NCBI RefSeq assembly: GCF_009193155.1
Contig: NZ_VUKD01000003.1
Coordinates: forward strand, 558,001 to 622,000
From: Georgenia subflava
GTDB lineage: Bacteria; Actinomycetota; Actinomycetes; Actinomycetales; Actinomycetaceae
DNA length: 64,000 bases
Reading direction: 5' to 3'
A program made the translations under genes and the position numbers. Position 1 is the first letter of the stretch; every line of letters begins with the position of its first letter. This document shows, one piece after another, positions 28,490-36,680 of the stretch. A model generated the notes under the pieces. That model did not search any database, had not been told where the DNA came from, and was given only the letters and a program-made list of their open reading frames with translations.

Positions 28490-29194
28490 ATGACGCAGAA
28501 CCCGACCACCAAGGCCCGGACGTTGCTCGTCGTCGAGGACGACGTGACGATCAACCAGGCGCTGTCAGACCGGTTGGTGGCCGAGGGCTTCGCCGTCGTC
28601 CAGGCCTACGACGGTCCCGGCGCCGTGGCCGCGCACGCCGAGCACCAGCCAGACCTCGTGGTCCTGGACGTCATGCTGCCCGGGTTCGACGGGATCGAGG
28701 TGTGCCGACGCGTCCAGGCCACGCGGCCCGTCCCGGTGCTGATGCTCACCGCCCGCGTCGAGGAGACGGACATGCTGGTCGGGCTCGCAGTCGGCGCCGA
28801 CGACTACGTGACCAAGCCGTTCCGGATGCGTGAGGTCGTCGCCCGTATCCGCGCCCTGCTGCGCCGGGTCGACCGCGCCCAAGAGCTCGCGGCGTCGCGA
28901 GAGCCCAGGATGGAGCTCGGCGACCTCACCATCGACCGGGCGGGTCGGCGCGTGAGCGTTGGCAGCGCAGAGGTCCACCTGACGCCGCTGGAGTTCGACC
29001 TCCTCCTCACCCTGGCCGCCGCGCCGGGCACCGTCCGCTCCCGCGAGGACCTCATGCGGGAGGTGTGGGGCTGGGCGGACGCCCGCGGCACCCGCACCCT
29101 CGACAGCCACGTCAAGGCGCTGCGCGCCAAGATCGGCCCCGACCGGGTGCGCACCGTCCACGGCGTCGGCTACGCCATGGAGACCGGACGGTGA
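28490..29194 (+). CDS. OmpR-type response regulator
   Basis: 234 residues. Receiver with acidic DD in VVEDDVTINQAL, phospho-acceptor Asp60 in VVLDVMLPG, KP motif in DYVTKPFRM; winged-helix C-terminal domain with LTPLEFDLLLTLA and GTRTLDSHVKALRAKIG. ATG at 28490 lies 6 nt after TAGGCT (28478-28483), a leaderless arrangement. Its TGA overlaps the GTG of the kinase gene (GTGA), so regulator and kinase form one two-component operon. Confidence 0.95.
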   Translation: MTQNPTTKARTLLVVEDDVTINQALSDRLVAEGFAVVQAYDGPGAVAAHAEHQPDLVVLDVMLPGFDGIEVCRRVQATRPVPVLMLTARVEETDMLVGLAVGADDYVTKPFRMREVVARIRALLRRVDRAQELAASREPRMELGDLTIDRAGRRVSVGSAEVHLTPLEFDLLLTLAAAPGTVRSREDLMREVWGWADARGTRTLDSHVKALRAKIGPDRVRTVHGVGYAMETGR

Positions 29195-31905
29195 CCGGCC
29201 CTGCCGTCGGCCCGGACCGCCCGCTGGACGGGATCGGGTCCGTCAAGCTCAAGTTCGGGATCCTCGTCGGCCTCAGCATCGTGGCCGCGGTCCTCGTCTC
29301 CGAGATCGGCAACCGTGCGGGGGTGCCGTGGTGGCTGACCGTCCCGGTCACGGTGGCGGCCGCGCTCGGCGTCACACAGTGGCTGGCCCGCGGCATGACG
29401 TCGCCGCTGCGGGAGATGACGCGGGCGGCCGCCCGTATGGCCACCGGCGACTACTCCGAGCGGGTCACCGCCACGTCGGCCGACGAGGTCGGACGCCTCG
29501 CCCGGGCGTTCAACACGATGGCGGCAGACCTCGCCGCGGCGGACCGCCAGCGCCGCCAGCTCCTCGCCACCGTCTCGCACGAGCTCCGCACACCGCTCGC
29601 CGCCCAGCGGGCGCTCCTGGAGAACCTGGTCGACGGCGTCGTCACTCCCGACGACGCCACCCTGCAGAGCGCGCTGGCCCAGTCCGAACGGCTGAGCGAC
29701 CTGGTGGGCGACCTGCTGGACCTCAGCCGGGTCGACGGCGGCGCCGCGTCGCTGCAGCTCGGCCCGGTCCGCGTCGCGGACCTCGTGCAGCAGGCGGTGG
29801 CCGAGGCCGGCGTGGGCGGGCGGGACGTGCGCTACGCCAGCCGGGTGAGCCCGCCGGACCTGGAGGTCGAGGGCGACGCCGCCCGGCTCAGCCAGGTGGT
29901 GGCGAACCTGCTCGACAACGCGACGCGCCACTCCCCGACCGGTGGCGAGGTCGTCGTCCGCGCGGCGGCCGACGGCCCGGACCGGTGGCTCCTCGAGGTC
30001 ACCGACGAGGGGCCGGGCATCCCCGCCGACCGCGCCGAGAGCGTCTTCACCAGCTACTGGTCGGACAGCGACGGCGGCGGCGGAGGGACCGGCCTCGGCC
30101 TGGCGATCGCCAGCTGGGTCTGCGAGCTGCACGGCGGCTCCATCGCGTCGCTGCCGCCGGCGCCGGGGGCGTCGGGTGCGCGCATCCGTGCGGTCCTCCC
30201 GCGCCGACCCGCACCGCCGAGCGGGAGCGGCGCCGAGCCCGCCCCGTCCCCCGTGCACGTCGCCCCAGCCGCACCCTCTCCCACCCCTGGGCCGGCAGCG
30301 GCCGCACCGGCCACCGTCGCGGAGTCGGCCACCCAGCGCCCGGCTCCCTCGCACCGACCCCCCGGTTCCGTCCATCGTCCCGAGGAGCACGCCATGTCCA
30401 CGACCACGTCCGTCCCGCCGTCGGTTCCCTCCGGGGGCTCAGCGGCCCTGTCCGTGCAGCGGCCCTCGTTCGCCGAGGCCGTCTTCGGTGGCCTGTGGCC
30501 GGAGCGCGGGCCGCGCACCGCACCGGTCGCGCTCCTCGCGTCCCTGGCCGTGGGCGCCGTCGCCGCCCTCGTGCTGCCCGAGCGGCAGTGGGGCGTGGGA
30601 ACGCTGCTGGTGCTGCTGCTGGCCGGCGGCGTCGTGCTGGCCACCTCGGTGCGCAGGAGCGGCCCGTGGACGTCGTTCTCGGTCCTCTTGTGCCTCGGGC
30701 TCGGTTCGATGGTCGTGCTCCGGGCCGCGGAGTGGCTGGCGGTCCTCTCCATGCTGGTCGTCGCCGTGCTCGTGACGACCGCGCTGACGGACGCCCGACG
30801 GGTCCTGCCGATGGCGGCGGGAGTCGCTGCCTGGGCGTTGTCGGCCCTGCGCGGGCTGCCCCTGCTGGGCCGGACGATCACCGCGACGAGCGGGCACCGC
30901 CTGCTCTGGCCCGTACTGCGGACCGCGGCCATCTCCCTGGTCGCGCTCGTCGTCTTCGGCGGGCTCTTCGCCTCCGGCGACGCCGTCTTCGGCTCCTGGG
31001 CCGCGGCGGTCGTGCCCGACCTCGCCTGGGACTCGATGATCTTCCGCTCGTTCGTGCTCGTCGCCGTCGGCGGGGTCGTCCTGGCCGGGTGCTACCTGGC
31101 CCTCAACCCGCCGCGGGTGGAGCAGGTGGGTCTGCCGGAGGCCCGACCGGTCACCCGCAGGTGGGAGTGGCTGGTCCCGGTGGGCGTCGTCGTCGCGGTC
31201 TTCGCCGGATTCGTCGTCGCGCAGGCGTCGGCGATGTGGGGCGGCCACGACTACGTGCGTCGGATGACGGGGATGAGCTACGCCGACTACGTGCACCAGG
31301 GTTTCGGCCAGCTGACCCTCGCGACCACGCTGACGCTGGCAACCGTCGCGCTCACGGTCCGCAAGGCGTCGGCGGCGACGTCGCGCGACCGGCTCGTCCT
31401 GCGGGTGGTGCTCGGTCTGCTGTGCGTGCTCACCCTCGTCGTCGTCGCCTCCGCCCTGTTCCGCATGGCGGTGTACCAGCAGGCGTTCGGCTACACGGTG
31501 CTCCGGGTGCTGGTGGATGCCTTCGAGCTGTGGCTCGGTGTCGTCGTCGTGCTGGTGATGGTCGCCGGGATCCGCTGGTCGGGCGCGTGGCTGCCCCGTG
31601 CCGCCCTCGCCTCCGGCGCGGTGTTCCTCCTGGTGATCGGGCTCGCGAACCCGGAGGCGTGGGTCGCGGAGCGGAACATCGAGCGCTACGACGAGACCGG
31701 GAAGATCGACACCTGGTACCTGGCGACTCTCGGGCCCGACGCCGCACCGACGATCGTCAAGGGTCTGCCGGCCGACCTGCGCCGCTGCGCCCTCCCCGAC
31801 GGCCCCGAGGCGCCCCCGCGGGACCTCCTGGAGTGGAACCTCGGTCGGGCCGAGGCCGCCGACGTGACGCCGGCGGTCGTGGACGACCGGACCGACTGCC
31901 CGTGA
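29191..31905 (+). CDS. Sensor histidine kinase fused in frame to a DUF4153-like multi-pass membrane protein
   Basis: 904 residues in one open frame. Residues 22-39 and 46-64 are two membrane helices with a very short outer loop; HAMP at 66-118; HisKA with His130 in TVSHELRTP; ATPase domain with LLDNATRHSP, DEGPGIP and GTGLGLAIA up to about 335. A Pro/Ala/Ser-rich linker (about 340-430) leads to a second part with many hydrophobic helices and the YVHQGFGQL motif typical of DUF4153/DUF4173 proteins. Within the linker, Met402 (ATG at 30394) is preceded by GAGGAG at 6-nt spacing, so the membrane part is probably also made on its own. GTG at 29191 overlaps the regulator stop. Confidence 0.9.
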   Translation: MTGPAVGPDRPLDGIGSVKLKFGILVGLSIVAAVLVSEIGNRAGVPWWLTVPVTVAAALGVTQWLARGMTSPLREMTRAAARMATGDYSERVTATSADEVGRLARAFNTMAADLAAADRQRRQLLATVSHELRTPLAAQRALLENLVDGVVTPDDATLQSALAQSERLSDLVGDLLDLSRVDGGAASLQLGPVRVADLVQQAVAEAGVGGRDVRYASRVSPPDLEVEGDAARLSQVVANLLDNATRHSPTGGEVVVRAAADGPDRWLLEVTDEGPGIPADRAESVFTSYWSDSDGGGGGTGLGLAIASWVCELHGGSIASLPPAPGASGARIRAVLPRRPAPPSGSGAEPAPSPVHVAPAAPSPTPGPAAAAPATVAESATQRPAPSHRPPGSVHRPEEHAMSTTTSVPPSVPSGGSAALSVQRPSFAEAVFGGLWPERGPRTAPVALLASLAVGAVAALVLPERQWGVGTLLVLLLAGGVVLATSVRRSGPWTSFSVLLCLGLGSMVVLRAAEWLAVLSMLVVAVLVTTALTDARRVLPMAAGVAAWALSALRGLPLLGRTITATSGHRLLWPVLRTAAISLVALVVFGGLFASGDAVFGSWAAAVVPDLAWDSMIFRSFVLVAVGGVVLAGCYLALNPPRVEQVGLPEARPVTRRWEWLVPVGVVVAVFAGFVVAQASAMWGGHDYVRRMTGMSYADYVHQGFGQLTLATTLTLATVALTVRKASAATSRDRLVLRVVLGLLCVLTLVVVASALFRMAVYQQAFGYTVLRVLVDAFELWLGVVVVLVMVAGIRWSGAWLPRAALASGAVFLLVIGLANPEAWVAERNIERYDETGKIDTWYLATLGPDAAPTIVKGLPADLRRCALPDGPEAPPRDLLEWNLGRAEAADVTPAVVDDRTDCP

Positions 31906-31909
31906 CCCC

Positions 31910-31952
31910 CGACGGCGGCGCCTCCCCTTCCCCGGTGGAGGCGCCGCCGTCG
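31910..31952. terminator. Bidirectional terminator
   Basis: Perfect 16-bp stem (CGACGGCGGCGCCTCC / GGAGGCGCCGCCGTCG) around an 11-nt loop, 5 nt after the kinase-fusion stop and 14 nt from the stop of the convergent DUF3145 gene. Confidence 0.85.
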
Positions 31953-31965
31953 GCCGGCCGTGGGA

Positions 31966-32466
31966 TCAGCCGACCCGGTGGAGCCAGCGCACCGGCGCGC
32001 CCGCCCCGGCGTAGCGGAACGGTTCGAGCTCGTCGTCCCAGGCCTGCCCCAGCGCCAGGTCGAGCTCCGTGCGCATCCGGGCCGGGTCGGCGGCGTGCTC
32101 GAGCGCTGCACGGATGCGGTCCTCCGGGACCACCACGTTGCCGTGGGCGTCCGTCTGCGCGTGGAAGATCCCGAGCTCGGGCGTGTGCGACCAGCGTCCG
32201 CCGTCGCAGCCCGGGCTCGCTTCCTCGGTGATCTCGTAACGCAGGTGGGTCCATCCGCGCAGCGCCGATGCCAGACGCGCCCCCGTGCCGACCGGGCCGA
32301 TCCAGGAGAACTCGGCACGGAACAGGCCGGAGGCGGCCGGCTGCGCCGTCCACTCCATGGTGGCCCGTGCGTCGAGCACCGTGCCGGCTGCCCATTCGAT
32401 GTGAGGGCACAGCGCACGGGGTGCAGAGTGCACGAAGATGACGCCGCGGGTGTAGGCACCATTCAT
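31966..32466 (-). CDS. DUF3145 family protein
   Basis: 166 residues, conserved across actinobacteria and of unknown function. Characteristic start [20 protein letters not shown] (Cys20), then [27 protein letters not shown] and [12 protein letters not shown]. No signal peptide or membrane segment. ATG at 32466 follows GGAGGAG at good spacing; a longer frame to 32535 is not supported. Confidence 0.9.
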   Translation of the reverse strand: MNGAYTRGVIFVHSAPRALCPHIEWAAGTVLDARATMEWTAQPAASGLFRAEFSWIGPVGTGARLASALRGWTHLRYEITEEASPGCDGGRWSHTPELGIFHAQTDAHGNVVVPEDRIRAALEHAADPARMRTELDLALGQAWDDELEPFRYAGAGAPVRWLHRVG

Positions 32467-32619
32467 GTCGACTCCTCCTGGTCTTGTTCGAGGTGCGTCT
32501 TCCCCAACGACCTCGGGCCTGACCAGGCGTGACATGTTCGCGCGGCGAACTCGGTCACATCATGCCCGATACCGGGCGGCGGCGCCACCACCAGCGGCGG
32601 CGGGCGTGGCGCGAGCGGC

Positions 32620-33108
32620 TCAGAGCTGCTCGCGGATCGCCTTCATCGCCTTGCGGCGGACGGCCTTGTCGAGGCGGTCCAGGTACAGCATGCCGTCGAG
32701 GTGGTCGACCTCGTGCTGGATGCAGCGAGCCATGAGCTCCTCGCCCTCGACGATGACCTGCTTGCCGTCGAGGTCGATCCCCTCGGCCCGCGCGTACCAG
32801 GCGCGCTTGGTCGGGAACCAGAGGCCCGGCACGGAGAGGCAGCCCTCGTCGCCGTCCTGGTACTCGTCCTCGGAGACCTCGACGATGCGCGGGTTGAGGA
32901 TGTAGCCGACCTCGTCGTCGATGTTCCAGGAGAACGCCCGGAGCCCGACGCCGATCTGGTTGGCGGCCAGGCCGGCGCGGCCGTCGGCGTCCACGGTCTC
33001 GAGCAGGTCCTCCACCAGGGAGCGGACTCGGGCATCGATGTCGGTGATCTCCTCGCACGGGGTGCGCAGGACGGGATCGCCGACGACTCGGATCTCACGC
33101 ATGGCCAT
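32620..33108 (-). CDS. def: Peptide deformylase
   Basis: Removes the formyl group from N-formylmethionine of nascent proteins. 162 residues. All three motifs are present: GLAANQIGV (GxGxAAxQ type), EGCLSVPG (metal Cys) and QHEVDHLDG (HExxH type). Start at ATG 33108 ([14 protein letters not shown]) fits the usual length before GDPVL; ATG at 33102 is also possible. Functionally follows map, which is elsewhere in the window. Confidence 0.95.
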   Translation of the reverse strand: MAMREIRVVGDPVLRTPCEEITDIDARVRSLVEDLLETVDADGRAGLAANQIGVGLRAFSWNIDDEVGYILNPRIVEVSEDEYQDGDEGCLSVPGLWFPTKRAWYARAEGIDLDGKQVIVEGEELMARCIQHEVDHLDGMLYLDRLDKAVRRKAMKAIREQL

Positions 33109-33256
33109 GGGCGTATGTTTCCACGCTCGGCGGGGTGGTCCTAACCGCCGGGCCGCCGTGGGCACGGCCCGGCTGCCCCGCCAGGCGCGCCGGTGACGGC
33201 TGAACTACCGTGTGATCGGTCGGGGCCCACCGTGCCCTGGCCGGCTGGAGACGACG

Positions 33257-34621
33257 ATGCTGCGGTCCCTGCGCGCGTGCGCCACCCTGGCGAGAGCCGC
33301 GGTCGCTCTCGGAGCTGCCGCGCTGCTTCTCGCCGGTGCTGCCACGCCCGCCGCGGCCGCGCCCGAGGACCCGTCCGGGCAGCAGTTCGGGTTCTTCCTC
33401 AACGATGCGTGGGACACCACGGCGAACCATGTGTTCATGTACGGCCGGTTCGCTGACGAGGTCCTCATCGGTGACTGGGACGGTGACGGCACCGACTCCA
33501 TCACGGTCCGTCGCGGCAACGTCTTCTACGTCAACAACGCCCCGCGTGGTGGTGAGGCGGAGCACGTCTTCGTCTACGGCCGGCCCGGTGACACGGTCCT
33601 GGTGGGCGACTGGGACGGCGACGGCGTGGACACCCTGGCGGTCAGACGCGGCGCGGAGTACCACGTGAAGAACGACCTGGCCGGCGGTCCCGCCGACCAG
33701 GTGGTGGTCTACGGCCGCTCGGGCGACCAGGTGGTCGTGGGCGACTGGGACGGCGACACCCTGGACACCTTCGCGGTGCGCCGCGGTGCGCAGTACTTCG
33801 TCAAGAACACCATCGCCGCCGGCCAGGCCGACCAGGTCGTGGTCTACGGCCGAGCCGGGGACATCACCCTCGCCGGTGACTGGGACGGCGACGGCGACGA
33901 CACCTTCACGGTGCGTCGTGGTGCGACGTACTACGTGAAGAACACCATCGCCGCCGGCCAGGCCGACCTCGTCCTGGTCTACGGCCGCGCCGGTGACGAG
34001 GTCTACGTCGGTGACTGGAACGGTGACGGCGAGGACACCCTCGGCATCCGCAGGCACCCCGGTTTCCAGGTCTCGATCGTGCCGGTCACGGCCGCCGACA
34101 TCGGGGCGTCGTGGCGCCCGGGCTGCCCGGTGGCGCCCGCCGGCCTGCGCACGGTGGTCGCGAGCCACTGGGACGACGGCGGGAACGTGCGCACCGGACG
34201 CGTCGTGGTGGCGGCCGCCCTGGCAGGCGACGTGGCGGACGTGCTGGAGGACCTCTACGACGCCAGGTTCCCGATCCACCGCATGGTGCCCGTCGCCGAG
34301 TACGGCGCCGACGACGACGCCAGCATGGCCGCGAACAACACCAGCGCCTTCAACTGCCGGGCCGTCACCGGCGGATCGTCGTTCTCCGAGCACTCCTACG
34401 GGCGCGCGATCGACGTCAACCCGCTGGTCAACCCGTACGTCGTCGGCTCGACCGTGCTGCCGCCCGCCGGCGCGCCGTATGCCGACCGGAGCCGCGACGC
34501 GGCCGGCATGATCCACGCGGGCGACGAGGTGGTGCGTGCCTTCGCCGCACGCGGCTGGAGCTGGGGCGGGGCGTGGAGCAGCCCGAAGGACTACCAGCAC
34601 TTCTCCACCACCGGCCGCTGA
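33257..34621 (+). CDS. Secreted M15 (VanY-like) peptidase with five 45-aa DWDGDG repeats
   Basis: 454 residues. Signal peptide (ALGAAALLLAGAATPAAAA) with a likely cut near residue 35. Residues 56 to about 277 are five tandem 45-residue repeats with core VYGRxGDxVxVGDWDGDGxDT followed by VRRGxxYxVKN; the DxDGDG loops look like FG-GAP/EF-hand type calcium sites. The C-terminal domain carries the M15 zinc signature SEHSYGRAIDVNP (His and Asp) and the final His in DYQHFS. Probable cell-wall carboxypeptidase or amidase acting outside the cell, with the repeats as a binding module. ATG at 33257 follows GGAG; 33212 is rejected because it would displace the signal peptide. Confidence 0.88.
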   Translation: MLRSLRACATLARAAVALGAAALLLAGAATPAAAAPEDPSGQQFGFFLNDAWDTTANHVFMYGRFADEVLIGDWDGDGTDSITVRRGNVFYVNNAPRGGEAEHVFVYGRPGDTVLVGDWDGDGVDTLAVRRGAEYHVKNDLAGGPADQVVVYGRSGDQVVVGDWDGDTLDTFAVRRGAQYFVKNTIAAGQADQVVVYGRAGDITLAGDWDGDGDDTFTVRRGATYYVKNTIAAGQADLVLVYGRAGDEVYVGDWNGDGEDTLGIRRHPGFQVSIVPVTAADIGASWRPGCPVAPAGLRTVVASHWDDGGNVRTGRVVVAAALAGDVADVLEDLYDARFPIHRMVPVAEYGADDDASMAANNTSAFNCRAVTGGSSFSEHSYGRAIDVNPLVNPYVVGSTVLPPAGAPYADRSRDAAGMIHAGDEVVRAFAARGWSWGGAWSSPKDYQHFSTTGR

Positions 34622-34630
34622 GCACGACGG

Positions 34631-34704
34631 TGCCCCCGGCGGGGCTTGAACCCGCGACCGACGGATTATGAGTCCGCTGCTCTGACCGGCTGAGCTACAG
34701 GGGC
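34631..34704 (-). tRNA. tRNA with CAU anticodon (probably tRNA-Ile2)
   Basis: Cloverleaf on the minus strand: acceptor GCCCCTG pairs with CGGGGGC, discriminator A, anticodon loop CTCATAA (CAT at 34670-34668), T-loop GTTCAAG. CCA is not encoded (ACCG follows). Overall similarity, AGAGCAGCGGACTCATAAT and GTTCAAG, is closer to lysidine-modified tRNA-Ile2 than to elongator tRNA-Met, but identity rests on TilS recognition and is not certain. Confidence 0.85.
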
Positions 34705-34771
34705 GCACGTGGCGCGACCGCACCACGACGGCGTCCAGCGTACCGTCGCCCGGCGGGCTACCGTGTCAGCC

Positions 34772-35281
34772 ATGATCCTCGGTCGTCGTCATCCCAGGAT
34801 GCCCAAGGGCGTCACGGCTCGTCTCGACCGGCGTGACCAGCCGCTCGCCGCCGCCGAGCTGACCGACGGCAGCTGGGCCGTCGTCGCCGCCGGCGCACTC
34901 GTGGTCGTCGGGGCCGGTGGCGTGCAGGACCGGCATCCCTGGCACGAGGTGGAGCACGGCTCGTGGGACGGTGACGCCCGCGAGTTCACCGTGACCTGGG
35001 TGGACGGGCGCGTCTCGCCGCTGGTGCTCACCACTGCCGACGACGAGGTCGCCGACTTCACCGCGGTGCTGCGCGAGCGTGTCCAGTCCTCCGTCGTCCA
35101 CACCGAGAGCATGGACACCCCGGGCGGGGCGTTCGTCCGGGTCAACATCCGCCGGGACGAGGCCGGGCAGCTCTTCTCCCAGCTGACCGCGCAGGGTGCG
35201 CTGCGTGGCGATGCCGCCGAGCGCGAGCTCATCGACGACCTCGAGCGTCGGGCCCGTGCCGCTGTGGGACTTGCCACATGA
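34772..35281 (+). CDS. Conserved actinobacterial protein of unknown function
   Basis: 169 residues, soluble, not assigned to a characterised family. N-terminal beta-rich part resembling a PH-like barrel (LAAAELTDGSWAVVAAGALV, HPWHEVEHGSWD, FTVTWVDG), then a helical C-terminus ending DDLERRARAAVGL. ATG at 34772 lies 7 nt after TACCGT (34759-34764), a leaderless arrangement. Flanked by two tRNA genes. Confidence 0.78.
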   Translation: MILGRRHPRMPKGVTARLDRRDQPLAAAELTDGSWAVVAAGALVVVGAGGVQDRHPWHEVEHGSWDGDAREFTVTWVDGRVSPLVLTTADDEVADFTAVLRERVQSSVVHTESMDTPGGAFVRVNIRRDEAGQLFSQLTAQGALRGDAAERELIDDLERRARAAVGLAT

Positions 35282-35322
35282 GCGGCTCGCCCTCCGGGGG
35301 CCGGGCGCCTCGAGAAATTTGC

Positions 35323-35328
35323 TAGAGT
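35323..35328 (+). promoter_or_regulatory. -10 box of tRNA-Asn
   Basis: TAGAGT ends 12 nt before the mature tRNA 5' end in an unusually AT-rich patch (GAGAAATTTGC). No good -35 seen. Confidence 0.45.
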
Positions 35329-35340
35329 CTCATCTCGCGA

Positions 35341-35412
35341 TCCCGCGTAGCTCAACGGCAGAGCATCCGACTGTTAATCGGACGGTTACTGGTTCGAATC
35401 CAGTCGCGGGAG
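35341..35412 (+). tRNA. tRNA-Asn (GUU)
   Basis: Acceptor TCCCGCG pairs with CGCGGGA, discriminator G, D-arm GCTC...GAGC, anticodon loop CTGTTAA (GTT), T-arm with GGTTCGAATCC. CCA is not encoded. Confidence 0.97.
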
Positions 35413-35418
35413 CCGATA

Positions 35419-35445
35419 GGCCCGGAACCACAGCGGTTCCGGGCC
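35419..35445 (+). terminator. tRNA-Asn terminator
   Basis: Perfect 11-bp stem GGCCCGGAACC / GGTTCCGGGCC with an ACAGC loop, followed by the T-rich TCTGTCATT, 6 nt after the tRNA. Confidence 0.88.
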
Positions 35446-35531
35446 TCTGTCATTCCCCGCGACGCCTCTGGCGTCATTCCTGCGCCGTCGTGGGTGTCCG
35501 GAGCCGCCGTCGTGGGTCGTCCGGAGCGCGT

Positions 35532-35571
35532 GGACGCCTGGACGCCTGGACGCCTGGACGCCTGGACGTTA
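35532..35571. repeat. 8-bp simple sequence repeat GGACGCCT
   Basis: Four exact copies of GGACGCCT at 35532-35563 plus a partial fifth (GGACGTTA) that includes the stop codon of the minus-strand DUF4352-like gene. The array lies in that gene's 3' UTR, so length change would not alter the protein. Confidence 0.9.
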
Positions 35572-36561
35572 CTCCACGGCGAACGCGACCCGGCTGGTGT
35601 AGTTCTCCGCCGGCCGGACGATCCAGGACCCGTCGGCGACGGCGTCGCCGGGGACGGCCTGGCACACGCTCCCGGACACGCTCTCGCCCGGGCCGATCTC
35701 GCCGACGTCCAGGAGACTCTCGTCCGCGAGGCAGACCCCGCCGTTCAGGACGTTGTACTCCACGCCGTCGGCGCCCAGGAAGCCGGTCAGGAGGTCCAGC
35801 CCGGGATCGAGCGGCTCGTTCGCGGTGTTGGTGACCGTGGCGGTCGTCAGGACGAGCACCTCGCCGTCCGCGAGGCCGTCGTAGAGCGGGTTGTCGCCGG
35901 CGTCGATCGTCGCCTGGGCGTCCAGGTCGGTGGCCTCGAGCGTGATCTCCCAGCTGCCGACGGTGGCGCTCTCCCCCACCGGGACGAGCTCGGAGGCCGG
36001 CGGCACCGTGGCGTCGACGTCCGGCGCGCCAGTACCGTCGCCGCCCGGGGCCGTCGGGACCGGCGGGTCGGGAGTGGGCACGGGCGCCGCGGTGCGCGAC
36101 GGTGCGCTCGGGTTGCTGATGGCCTGGGCCGCCGGGTCGTCCCCGCCGGTCAGGGCGACGACCACCGCCCCACCGGCGACCGCTGCCCCGACGGCGCCGC
36201 CGACCGCCCACGGCACCCACCGTCGCCGGGACCGCTGCGGGGTGCCGACGTCAGATGCCGCGGCGCCACCGCCCGCGAGGTCGGCGGACTCGCCGCGGTA
36301 CGTCGTCGCCGGCGAGTAGTCGCCATAGAGCGAGAAGGCCGCACGCGGCGGGTCGTCGCGGCGCTCGAAGAGCTCCTCGTCCTCCTCCTCGAGCGCGTCC
36401 GGCACCTCCTCGAGGCTGGAGGCTGCGGCGCCCGGCTCCGTCGGTGTCTCGGGCCGCGGCGGGTCGTGCTCGGTGCCGGGGCCTCCCTCGGCGAGGCTCC
36501 CGCCGGGGCGCGAGGCGGCGTCACCGGCGTCGGAGGGCGGGACGCGGAAACGCTCGACCAC
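35569..36561 (-). CDS. DUF4352-like membrane-anchored protein
   Basis: 330 residues. Acidic, Pro-rich cytoplasmic N-terminus (about 1-115), one membrane helix after RSRRRW (WAVGGAVGAAVAGGAVVVAL, about 118-138), a Pro/Ala/Thr linker, then an extracellular immunoglobulin-like domain with SWEITLEATDLDA and VLTTATVTNTANEPLD, the pattern of DUF4352 proteins. Two cysteines (GGVCLADES, GSVCQAVPG) may form a disulfide. GTG at 36561 follows GGGAGGGAAG. The role is unknown. Confidence 0.8.
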   Translation of the reverse strand: MVERFRVPPSDAGDAASRPGGSLAEGGPGTEHDPPRPETPTEPGAAASSLEEVPDALEEEDEELFERRDDPPRAAFSLYGDYSPATTYRGESADLAGGGAAASDVGTPQRSRRRWVPWAVGGAVGAAVAGGAVVVALTGGDDPAAQAISNPSAPSRTAAPVPTPDPPVPTAPGGDGTGAPDVDATVPPASELVPVGESATVGSWEITLEATDLDAQATIDAGDNPLYDGLADGEVLVLTTATVTNTANEPLDPGLDLLTGFLGADGVEYNVLNGGVCLADESLLDVGEIGPGESVSGSVCQAVPGDAVADGSWIVRPAENYTSRVAFAVE

Positions 36562-36680
36562 GACTCTTCCCTCCCCTCGGCCGGCCTCCCCCTGTGTCGG
36601 CCACCACCGGCGACGCTACAGAAATCTGGCCTGCGCGCGACCTGCGGGGCACGTCGTGGACAGCGGTGCCCGGAACCGGC

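Noticed and set aside
30340-30400. Kinase/membrane-protein joint as an obvious assembly error
   Set aside because: The reading frame and linker composition (Pro/Ala/Ser) are smooth across the joint and I see no homopolymer at the ATG; error cannot be excluded without reads but is not indicated.
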